A DNA stretch of 11,463 bases from CAYUHK01 sp964475165 (GTDB taxonomy: Bacteria; Verrucomicrobiota; Kiritimatiellia; JAAZAB01). Under the pieces are notes generated by a model that saw only the letters and a program-made list of their open reading frames with translations, searched no databases and was not told the origin of the DNA. Location: contig CAYYVN010000023.1 in NCBI GenBank assembly GCA_964475165.1, forward strand, positions 1 to 11,463. The letters run 5' to 3'. A program made the position numbers and the translations under genes. The stretch's first letter is position 1. Each line of letters starts with the position of its first letter. Positions 6,071 to 11,463 of this stretch are shown one piece after another.

Positions 6071-7787
6071 GGAGCATATTGGTTAGGGTGAATATGAAGC
6101 TACGCGCCAAGCAGCCGATCTCTTGCAGGGTCAAATCGCAATCTTCCAACTGACCATCCTTGAGCTTGGTGTCTATGATCTCGCGCACCAGAGTCTCGAT
6201 ATGTCCGGAAGAGACTTTTTCCAACGAGCGCGAGGCGGCCTCGATGGCATCCGCCAGGGAGAGCACTCCGGTCTCGCGCGAACGCGGTTTGGGACCCGGA
6301 TAACGAAAATCCTCCTCCTGCACCGGCGCCAGGCTGCCGCGCTCAGCCTGGGTTAAAGAGCTGGCGGCTTCCTTCTGCAGACGGTCGGCTTTCAGATAGA
6401 AAAAGGAGATCAGACTCGTGCCGTGATGCTCTTGAATGGCTTCCAGCACCGGCCGCGGCAAGCGATATTCCTGCGCCAGATTGACGCCTTCCTTGACATG
6501 CGAGGCGATCACCAGCGCGCTCATACTGGGCAGAAGCTCATCATGGGGATTGGCGCCCAAGGGGATGTTTTCCGAGAAAAACTCGGGCTTAACCAGCTTA
6601 CCGATATCATGGAAGTAAGCGGCGATGGTCACGCGCAGCGAATTACCGCCAATGGTCGCCACGGCCGCCTGGGCCAGATTGGCCACCATCAGACTGTGAT
6701 GATAGGTGCCGGCCGCCTCAATGGCCAGCCGTTTCAGGAGAGGATGCTCCATATCGGCCAATTCCAGGAGCGAGATATCGGTGGTTACCCCAAAGATGAT
6801 CTCCAGCAGCGGTAAAATCATCAAGACGGCCAGGGCAGAGAGCAAACCGCCAACCAGCACAGCCAGAACCTGAGGGATCATATTCGACCAGGGCTGCTGG
6901 GCGGCCAGGGCGAAGCTCAAGACGAATAAAGCGCCCAACGCGCCGGCCGCCAGCCCGATGCGTAAGACCTTGGTGCGCGTGCGCACGAAGCGGCCCAGGC
7001 GCGCGATCATCACGGCCATGGCCAGCCCGATAATGAAGATCGCAAAATCCTGTCCCGCGAAAGTGGCCGCCGTGAAACTGACCCAGAACCCCATGATGAT
7101 GGCATGCCAAGGCCCAATCAGAATAGCGGCCAGGAGCGGCGCCAGGGTTAGCGGCAGGAAACCAGCCACAATGGCCGGTGGCCATAAGAGGCCCAGACGA
7201 TCCAGCACCAAACACCAATGCGTGAGGACCAGCGCCAAGCCTCCGATAACCACGAAGAGTAAGATCTGCTTATTGTGGTCGCGCGGTTCGCGCCGCAGCC
7301 AACGCAGCAGCGCCGCGCTGATCAGCACGCCCAGGGCCAAGAGCAGCGCTTGACCGGCCAGGTTGCCGCCATCCTGAATGAGCGCCTTGAGCGTGGAGGA
7401 TTGCGCCTCATAGACGCGCAGCAAAGCCAGTTGATCGGCCGATAATATCTCGCCCCGCTCCACCAAGTGTGTGCCGGCTGCAATGAGCGGCGCCAGAGCC
7501 TCGCCCTCCGCGGCGGCGCCCGCCGCGCTGGGCGGCAGAAAATCCACGGCGGCCACTACACTGAGCGGCGCGCGTTGCCCAACCATCCATTGGCTCACTG
7601 GCGGTTCGATACCCAGCATCTGCAAGCAGACCACCAGCAGCCAGGCCAAGAGCCAGTAGCTCACGCCCAGAGCCGGTTGGCTGGTCCAGCCTCCGGCACA
7701 GCGCTGAAAAGCGCTTGCGGAGATCGCCGCCGGCCGGAATGATCTGCGTTTGAATAGTTTTGCTAAGCCTGTCATTTTCATGATCAC
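6003..7787 (-). CDS. 7TM-HD (PgpH/YqfF-type) membrane phosphohydrolase
   Basis: A 594-residue integral membrane protein with an N-terminal anchor (about 44-60), a short loop, six or seven further hydrophobic segments (about 145-334) and a cytoplasmic HD domain. HD residues seen: HHS (363-365), HDIGK (393-397), H430, EHHGTS (453-458), then YPGPKPRSRE (496-505) and LADAIEAASR (511-520). PgpH-type enzymes hydrolyse c-di-AMP to pApA, so c-di-AMP turnover is the likely role. The loop after the first segment is only about 80 residues, much shorter than the outer 7TMR-HDED domain of Firmicute PgpH. Start: GTG at 7787 has AGGA 5 bases upstream; ATG at 7781 or 7775 is possible. It lies 20 bases after the aminotransferase gene and overlaps ybeY. 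The HD gene followed by ybeY is a common bacterial arrangement. Confidence 0.9.
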   Translation of the reverse strand: MIMKMTGLAKLFKRRSFRPAAISASAFQRCAGGWTSQPALGVSYWLLAWLLVVCLQMLGIEPPVSQWMVGQRAPLSVVAAVDFLPPSAAGAAAEGEALAPLIAAGTHLVERGEILSADQLALLRVYEAQSSTLKALIQDGGNLAGQALLLALGVLISAALLRWLRREPRDHNKQILLFVVIGGLALVLTHWCLVLDRLGLLWPPAIVAGFLPLTLAPLLAAILIGPWHAIIMGFWVSFTAATFAGQDFAIFIIGLAMAVMIARLGRFVRTRTKVLRIGLAAGALGALFVLSFALAAQQPWSNMIPQVLAVLVGGLLSALAVLMILPLLEIIFGVTTDISLLELADMEHPLLKRLAIEAAGTYHHSLMVANLAQAAVATIGGNSLRVTIAAYFHDIGKLVKPEFFSENIPLGANPHDELLPSMSALVIASHVKEGVNLAQEYRLPRPVLEAIQEHHGTSLISFFYLKADRLQKEAASSLTQAERGSLAPVQEEDFRYPGPKPRSRETGVLSLADAIEAASRSLEKVSSGHIETLVREIIDTKLKDGQLEDCDLTLQEIGCLARSFIFTLTNMLHGRIKYPQGEDSHQQSAAMRPD

Positions 7788-7807
7788 TCTTTTCCTGGCA
7801 GGCCCGC

Positions 7808-9133
7808 CTAAGCCGATGCCAGATAGGCGGCGATGGCTTCCGTCAGGCGCTGATAAGTATGATCGCGGCGCTGCGCATCACGTTCCAGCGTGGTAATCCG
7901 AAACCCGGGCCAGGGGCTCTCGAAATCTGTCGCCGGCACCACGCAAATACCGGTGGCGGCCAGGAGATAATAGGCGAAGCGTTTATCCAGGGGCAGCGTC
8001 GGTGGCGCCACCAATCGGCGCACCAGATCCGCGGCGCGCGCATTGGCGATGGGCAGGCTCTGGCGCTCATTGAGCCGGCCTTCCTCAAAGAGGATCGTCA
8101 TATAAAAGGCGCCTTGAATGGGATTAACGCTTATCCCGGGTGCGCGGCTCAAAATAGCATAAATGGCCTGGGCATTGGCTGCCAGCTCGGCGCGATAACG
8201 CTTGAGCCAGATTGCATATTGCGGATGATCATAAATCAAGGGCAGTGCCGCTTGCGGCAAAGAGGTGGCGCAGACCTCCAGCATGATGGCCTTGCGCATG
8301 GCCTGAAAGTAGCTTTGAAAAGCCGGGTTGCCTTTCAGGTTATGAAATTCCAGCCAGCCACAACGCGCTCCTGGCCAGGGCATATCCTTGGAGACACCGC
8401 GCATCACCAGCAGCGGTACGCGGTCCTGCGCCAGAGCGGTGATGTGAGTATAAGCGGCCTGATTGTAGACCAGCCGAAAATACACTTCATCCGAAATAAG
8501 GAAGAGGCCATGCCGCTCCGCCAAGCGCACGATCTCCTCGAGAATGGCCGCCGGATAAACGGCGCCGGTGGGGTTATTGGGGTTGATCAGTAAAAGCCCC
8601 GCCACTTCCGGATGACGTTGCAGCTGATCGGCCAGATGCTCCAGATCCGGTTGCCATTGCCGAGCGGGATCCAGCCGATAGCCGATGGCTTCAGCGCCGG
8701 CATGAAAACGCTCCGCAGATATATGGGTGGGATAGGCCGGCAACGGCTGCAGGATGCGGGCCGTTGGCGCCAGGAGACGATAAAGCATGCTGATACCAGC
8801 CCCCAAGCCATTCACGAAGAGCACCTCTTCGGAATCCAGGCGCGCCGTCGGCACGCAGCGCCGCGCGTGAGCGGCGATCCATTGCCGCGTGGCGATATTG
8901 CCATGAGAATGGGTATAGGCGAGCACCTGCTGATCGGCAGCACGGATCAAGTCCACCAAAATATCCTTGATGAATGCGGGCACTTCCCAGCCTTTGGCCA
9001 CTGGATCGCCAATGTTTTCGCCCAGCACCTGAAAGTGAGGATCGAGCGCCTGCAACTGCTGGACGACCTCCACCACTTCGCGGATGCCATAGCGCATCAA
9101 TTCATCGTGAGCACATACCAAATTTTTATTCAT
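7808..9133 (-). CDS. Class I/II pyridoxal-phosphate aminotransferase
   Basis: A 441-residue fold-type I PLP enzyme, cytoplasmic and dimeric by family. Seen: NIGDPV (40-45), the Y73-T-H-S-H-G-N substrate and cofactor loop, NPNNPTG (184-190), SDEVY (214-218; the Asp pairs with the PLP nitrogen and the Tyr with O3'), Schiff-base Lys249 in GVSKDMPWPGAR with Arg257 for the phosphate, and Arg412 in FRITTLERD for the substrate carboxylate. The catalytic set is complete. The family converts amino acids and 2-oxo acids, for example Ala/pyruvate or Asp/oxaloacetate; PWPGARCGWLEF suggests an AlaA-like subgroup, but substrate cannot be assigned. At 441 residues it is longer than the usual 390-400, with an insertion around 351-385. 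It starts 31 bases after the HIT gene; its ribosome binding site lies in a hairpin. Confidence 0.92.
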   Translation of the reverse strand: MNKNLVCAHDELMRYGIREVVEVVQQLQALDPHFQVLGENIGDPVAKGWEVPAFIKDILVDLIRAADQQVLAYTHSHGNIATRQWIAAHARRCVPTARLDSEEVLFVNGLGAGISMLYRLLAPTARILQPLPAYPTHISAERFHAGAEAIGYRLDPARQWQPDLEHLADQLQRHPEVAGLLLINPNNPTGAVYPAAILEEIVRLAERHGLFLISDEVYFRLVYNQAAYTHITALAQDRVPLLVMRGVSKDMPWPGARCGWLEFHNLKGNPAFQSYFQAMRKAIMLEVCATSLPQAALPLIYDHPQYAIWLKRYRAELAANAQAIYAILSRAPGISVNPIQGAFYMTILFEEGRLNERQSLPIANARAADLVRRLVAPPTLPLDKRFAYYLLAATGICVVPATDFESPWPGFRITTLERDAQRRDHTYQRLTEAIAAYLASA

Positions 9134-9138
9134 CAGAA

Positions 9139-9157
9139 CAAGGCCTCCCCGGCCTTG
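9139..9157 (-). promoter_or_regulatory. Hairpin enclosing the aminotransferase ribosome binding site
   Basis: A perfect 7-base inverted repeat, CAAGGCC and GGCCTTG with a 5-base loop, precedes the ATG at 9133. On the minus strand the loop is GGGGA, and with the following GG it makes GGGGAGG, the evident Shine-Dalgarno, about 10 bases before the start. Half of the anti-SD-pairing bases would be held in the stem, so folding could reduce translation. A run of T after the stem is lacking, so it is not a terminator for the HIT gene. A second palindrome, CTCAGCTGAG, lies at 9164-9173 over the HIT stop codon. Confidence 0.5.
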
Positions 9158-9164
9158 AAGTTGC

Positions 9165-9641
9165 TCAGCTGAGAGCCTGGCTTAACTGGCGCCATAAGGA
9201 TTGCAGGGATTGAGGGATCACTTTTACCCCGGCCAATACCGGCATGAAGTTTGTATCGCCCGGCCAGCGCGGCACGATATGCAGATGGATATGATCCTTG
9301 AGTCCGGCCCCGGCCGCCTGGCCGATATTGAGCCCCAGATTGAAACCCTGGGGCCGCAAGGTTTTTTTCAGGGCAACACAGGCGCTGGACGCCAGCTGCA
9401 TCATTTCGAGCTGTTCTGCCTCGCGCAGGGCCGGCAGGTTGCTCACATGGCGATAAGGAGCCACCATTAAATGTCCGTTATTATAGGGGTAGCGATTCAT
9501 GATGAGGGCGCAAGTGTGGCCCCGGCGCAGAATGAGATTTTTTTGATCGGCTTTTCCTTGAATGCTATCGCATAAAAAACAGCCCGGCACTCTGGCTTTC
9601 AGGATATAGGCCATGCGCCACGGTGCCCACAAACGCTTCAT
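9165..9641 (-). CDS. HIT-family nucleotide hydrolase or phosphorylase
   Basis: A 158-residue histidine-triad protein. The catalytic HIHLH triad (His117, 119, 121) lies in LKDHIHLHIVPRWPGD, preceded by NIGQAAGAG (105-113), and the NGHLMVAPYRH strand (55-65) is typical. Cys21 and Cys24 (CFLC) match the zinc-binding pair of many HIT proteins. MKRLWAPWRMAYI at the N-terminus is typical of the bacterial Ap4A phosphorylase/Fhit-like branch, so Ap4A or nucleoside phosphoramidate hydrolysis is likely; the substrate is inferred. It is the first gene of the leftward operon and is divergent from holA, with 114 bases between the starts. No strong promoter is visible on its strand in that gap; the best -10 candidates are poor. 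The Shine-Dalgarno is weak (GGGA). Confidence 0.93.
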   Translation of the reverse strand: MKRLWAPWRMAYILKARVPGCFLCDSIQGKADQKNLILRRGHTCALIMNRYPYNNGHLMVAPYRHVSNLPALREAEQLEMMQLASSACVALKKTLRPQGFNLGLNIGQAAGAGLKDHIHLHIVPRWPGDTNFMPVLAGVKVIPQSLQSLWRQLSQALS

Positions 9642-9656
9642 AGAGCAGTTCCCATC

Positions 9657-9685
9657 TTGCTGCCAAGGCTCTTTTATGCAATAAT
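9657..9685 (+). promoter_or_regulatory. Candidate holA promoter
   Basis: TTGCTG (9657-9662), a 17-base spacer and AATAAT (9680-9685). The -10 matches the consensus at 5 of 6 positions, the -35 only at 3. Transcription would begin near 9692, which leaves about 64 bases before the ATG at 9756 and places the alternative ATG at 9684 inside the -10 box, excluding it as a start. Confidence 0.4.
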
Positions 9686-9755
9686 GCCTGCTAAAAAGAT
9701 AAAGCTAGCACTATTGCGCGCTGGCGACAAGCCGCTATTTCAGGCTATCATTAGC

Positions 9756-10907
9756 ATGCCAAAAAAGATTCAGAAACCACGCCCCGCCCCTGCCCGCCGC
9801 GAGCAGCCAGCGGGAGTATATCTTATCCACGGCGAAAATGAACTGGCCGTCACTGATCAAGCCAGGGAAATCATCCAGCGGCTGATTCCCGCCTCAGCTG
9901 AGGCCCTTTCCCTGGAAGTCATCCCCGCCCAGGCCGGCAATGTGGCCGAGGCGCTGGAATGCATCGACCAATGCCGCGCGGCCATTCAAACCGTCAGTTT
10001 GCTGGGCGGCCCCAAAGCGGTCTGGTTACGCAACGCCAGTTTTCTGGATCAAGGTCTCATTGGCAAGTCGCGAGCCGTGCGCGAGCGCCTGCAAACTCTG
10101 GCTGACATTCTATCCTCCGGCTTACCCGCCGACCAGCTGCTGGTGATCACCAGCCCCAAGGTGGATGCCGCATCCGCATTTTTCAAGGCCTGCCAGGCCG
10201 CCGGCCAGGTGCTCGAATTCAAGCTGGGCAAACCCTGGCAACGCGATAAGCCGGCGGCAGACTTTGCCGCTCAAGCTTTCCGTAAGCTGGGGCTGAATAT
10301 CTCCGGCAGTGTGCTCCAGGCTTTCATGCTCAAAGTCGGCAATGATCAGCGCCGGATTCAACAGGAAGCCGAGAAGCTGGCTCTTTATCTGGGCGAGCAG
10401 CACACTGTGCGCCAGGAACATATTGCCGAAATAACTTCGGCCTCCCGCGAGTTTTTCGGGTTCAACCTGGAGGATGCCGTCGCTAAACGGGATTTGACCT
10501 CCGCCCTGCGGCTCTTGCGCCAATTGCTCTTCCAGAATGAAAAACCCATGGGCTTGATTTTCGGCCTGGAAAACCGTTTCCGCAGCCTGGCCATCCTGCG
10601 GGCTGCCCTCGCCAAAAAATGGCTCAGCCTTTCCGGGCAGTTTCTGAATAAGGGCCGCATGAACCAGGAACAGGAAGATTTCTTATATCAAACCCTCAAT
10701 GATAACCGGCTCAAAAACCCCTATCTGGCCGCCCAGCGTGCGCAGCAGGCCCTGGCCTTCAGCGCCGCTGAATTGGATCAGCGCCGCGCCTGGATCCTGG
10801 CCACCCGGCGCCAATTGGTGTCCAGTGCCCTGCCGGATAGGCTGGCTCTCGAAATGCTGATCATCAAACTGTGTCAGCCCGGCGCGCGTGCCGGCCAGGG
10901 CGGCTAG
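9756..10907 (+). CDS. holA: DNA polymerase III subunit delta
   Basis: The delta subunit opens the beta sliding clamp as part of the clamp-loader complex. The 383-residue product has the family pattern VYLIHGENELAVTDQAREI after a basic tail, a first domain ending around TSPKVDAASAFFKACQAAG, a lid region with LKVGNDQRRIQQEAEKL, and a C-terminal helical collar (AVAKRDLTSALRLLRQLL, then FGLENRFRSLAILRAAL and NPYLAAQRAQQAL). Like other delta proteins it has no intact Walker A, as expected for a non-ATPase member. The ATG at 9756 was chosen because the family usually starts close to the VYLIHG strand; an in-frame TTG at 9657 and an ATG at 9684 lie in the probable promoter. It is a little longer than the usual 330-350. 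The gene stands alone on its strand, with a tRNA gene following. Confidence 0.9.
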   Translation: MPKKIQKPRPAPARREQPAGVYLIHGENELAVTDQAREIIQRLIPASAEALSLEVIPAQAGNVAEALECIDQCRAAIQTVSLLGGPKAVWLRNASFLDQGLIGKSRAVRERLQTLADILSSGLPADQLLVITSPKVDAASAFFKACQAAGQVLEFKLGKPWQRDKPAADFAAQAFRKLGLNISGSVLQAFMLKVGNDQRRIQQEAEKLALYLGEQHTVRQEHIAEITSASREFFGFNLEDAVAKRDLTSALRLLRQLLFQNEKPMGLIFGLENRFRSLAILRAALAKKWLSLSGQFLNKGRMNQEQEDFLYQTLNDNRLKNPYLAAQRAQQALAFSAAELDQRRAWILATRRQLVSSALPDRLALEMLIIKLCQPGARAGQGG

Positions 10908-10917
10908 GGTTAGCGGC

Positions 10918-10946
10918 TTGAAATCCTTGAGGGCTTGATCTAGGAT
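10918..10946 (+). promoter_or_regulatory. Promoter of the tRNA gene
   Basis: TTGAAA (10918-10923) matches the -35 consensus at 5 of 6 positions. After exactly 17 bases comes TAGGAT (10941-10946), 4 of 6 to the -10. The expected start is near 10953, six bases before the tRNA. The stretch after the -10 is GC-rich (GCTCTGGCGC), as in many stable-RNA promoters under stringent control. Confidence 0.6.
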
Positions 10947-10958
10947 GCTCTGGCGCAG

Positions 10959-11032
10959 GGGCCCGTAGCTCAGTTGGTCAGAGCGGAGGACTCATAATCC
11001 TTTGGTCGCTGGTTCAAGTCCAGCCGGGCCCA
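10959..11032 (+). tRNA. tRNA with CAT anticodon, probably tRNA-Ile2 (lysidine type)
   Basis: A complete cloverleaf. Acceptor GGGCCCG pairs fully with CGGGCCC; D stem GCTC/GAGC; anticodon stem GAGGA/TCCTT with loop CTCATAA (anticodon 10993-10995); variable loop TGGTC; T stem GCTGG/CCAGC with loop TTCAAGT; discriminator A at 11032. The paired first base and lack of a GGG/CCC anticodon stem exclude initiator tRNA. The TTGGTC and GCTGGTTCAAGTCCAGC segments closely match bacterial tRNA-Ile2, whose C34 is changed to lysidine by TilS to read AUA, and differ from elongator tRNA-Met as I know it. After the discriminator the genome reads CCT, so the terminal A of CCA is not encoded and must be added by tRNA nucleotidyltransferase. 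Confidence 0.85.
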
Positions 11033-11034
11033 CC

Positions 11035-11188
11035 TTCTTTTCCACCCCGATGCCATGCGACCAAATATGCATTTTAACCAATAATCAATGGGTCTGTTTT
11101 TTTTGTATTGCTTTTTTATTTGAACTTAATCTACATTTTAAAAAGTTAAGTTGGAGCATTTAATGCTGGGGAAAGAGAGGACGCCAAA
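11035..11188. other. AT-rich intergenic stretch after the tRNA
   Basis: Directly after the tRNA the sequence turns AT-rich, with eight T in a row at 11097-11104 and several A/T runs up to about 11150, unlike the GC-rich DNA to the left. The T-run is preceded only by a very weak stem, so it is not a convincing terminator. A weak promoter for the next gene is possible (TTGCTT at 11108-11113, TACATT at 11132-11137). No coding frame is evident. Confidence 0.5.
11123..11152. repeat. Inverted repeat upstream of the methyltransferase gene
   Basis: AACTTAA (11123-11129) and TTAAGTT (11146-11152) form a perfect 7-base inverted repeat with a 16-base spacer. It lies 36 bases before the ATG of the next gene, where an operator or leader hairpin would sit. 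Since the region is AT-rich, chance is a real possibility. Confidence 0.35.
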
Positions 11189-11463
11189 ATGGGCATTAAA
11201 GGAATGATCCTCCGCCTCGCCAATGCCTGCGGCTACCACATCAAGAACATCCGAATCCGCACCGGCTATCCGATATTACGCCCAATGGATCGCAATGGTA
11301 TCGAGATTCTTGCGAACGAGGCATTTCAGCAGTCATGTCGCTCGCTGAGAGGATCAACATTGCTAGACACACCCCGATTGGCGAATCTGTGGCAACTCTG
11401 CCAACTAACCGACCAAGACGGCGCTATGGCTGAGATCGGCACATTTATGGGGGGGGGGGGGGG
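11189..11463 (+). CDS. TylF-like class I SAM-dependent methyltransferase, N-terminal part
   Basis: An open frame of 91 codons that starts with ATG, has GAGAGG eight bases upstream, and runs off the right edge. The segment SLRGSTLLDTPRLANLWQLC (52-71) followed by GAMAEIGTFMGG (78-89) matches the entry of TylF/MycF-like methyltransferases. There a 'T-L-hydrophobic...RL..L' helix precedes the glycine-rich SAM-binding motif I (AEIGTFMGG). Family members methylate sugar hydroxyls of antibiotics or surface glycans, or act in related clusters; substrate is unknown here. The last codons are all GGG because of the terminal G tract, so residues after about 89 are unreliable. Codon choice is looser (ATA, TTA, CTA, AGA, CGA) than in the genes to the left, which could indicate acquisition by transfer. 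About two thirds of the gene is missing. Confidence 0.72.
   Translation, partial: MGIKGMILRLANACGYHIKNIRIRTGYPILRPMDRNGIEILANEAFQQSCRSLRGSTLLDTPRLANLWQLCQLTDQDGAMAEIGTFMGGGG
11449..11463 (+). repeat. Run of 15 G at the window end
   Basis: The window ends in 15 consecutive G within the methyltransferase frame. The first five or so fit the expected coding (the G of ATG, then two Gly codons of the SAM motif); the rest do not. A terminal G run is what two-colour Illumina chemistry produces when signal is lost, so an artefact at a contig end is the likeliest cause. A true mononucleotide tract is the alternative. Confidence 0.85.

Noticed and set aside
9139..9157. Intrinsic terminator after the HIT gene
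   Set aside because: The stem is not followed by a T-run on the minus strand, and the next gene starts six bases later.
7859..9172. Long plus-strand open frames across the aminotransferase gene
   Set aside because: The minus-strand frame contains every catalytic motif of the aminotransferase; the opposite frames are low-information shadows rich in Arg, Gly and Gln.
9657..9755. An N-terminal extension of HolA from TTG 9657 or ATG 9684
   Set aside because: The stretch coincides with a promoter-like sequence, has no family similarity, and would add residues before the conserved first strand.
11097..11104. T-run as an intrinsic terminator of the tRNA transcript
   Set aside because: No stable GC-rich stem precedes the eight T; only a weak 3-4 base pairing is visible.
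1..11463. CRISPR array, toxin-antitoxin pair, phage or defence genes
   Set aside because: No regularly spaced repeats, no transposase or integrase motifs and no nuclease-effector pairs were found; apart from the right-hand edge the genes look like ordinary chromosomal functions.

Overview
The window is a moderately GC-rich, gene-dense piece of bacterial chromosome carrying mostly housekeeping genes. Several details suggest the PVC superphylum, most likely Verrucomicrobiota. These are an ABC exporter with a zinc ribbon paired with a DUF1854 protein, a YbeY whose third metal-site histidine is Asp and whose usual Arg is Leu, and a HIT protein of the 'MKRLWAPWRMAYI' type. The lineage is inferred from protein character; there is no rRNA or other phylogenetic marker here.

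Left part (1-4020). A Gfo/Idh/MocA-type oxidoreductase, cut by the left edge, is read leftwards from a good sigma70-type promoter, with a small inverted repeat over its probable start point. Divergently, a 754-residue ABC exporter with a PH-like N-terminal domain and a C4 zinc ribbon overlaps by ATGA with a DUF1854 protein. A GtrA-family membrane protein follows and meets recO tail to tail with an 11-base overlap.

Middle part (4010-9641, minus strand). Six genes run in one direction with short gaps or overlaps and probably form one operon. In transcription order they are a HIT-family protein, a class I/II aminotransferase, a polytopic membrane HD-domain phosphohydrolase (7TM-HD/PgpH type), ybeY, a DUF502 membrane protein and recO. 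The theme is housekeeping: nucleotide clearance, probable c-di-AMP turnover, rRNA processing and recombination repair.

Right part (9642-11463). holA (DNA polymerase III delta) is divergent from the HIT gene and is followed by a tRNA with a CAT anticodon, whose body resembles the lysidine-modified tRNA-Ile2. Beyond the tRNA the DNA becomes strikingly AT-rich. A new gene then starts, the N-terminus of a TylF-like SAM-dependent methyltransferase, and it runs straight into 15 G residues at the window end. That tract is most likely a sequencing or assembly artefact at a contig end; a phase-variable G tract is a less likely alternative.

I see no CRISPR array, transposase, phage gene or clear new defence system. 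The items most worth following are the ABC/DUF1854 pair, the change in composition after the tRNA, the G tract, the hairpin enclosing the aminotransferase ribosome binding site, and the variant YbeY metal site.
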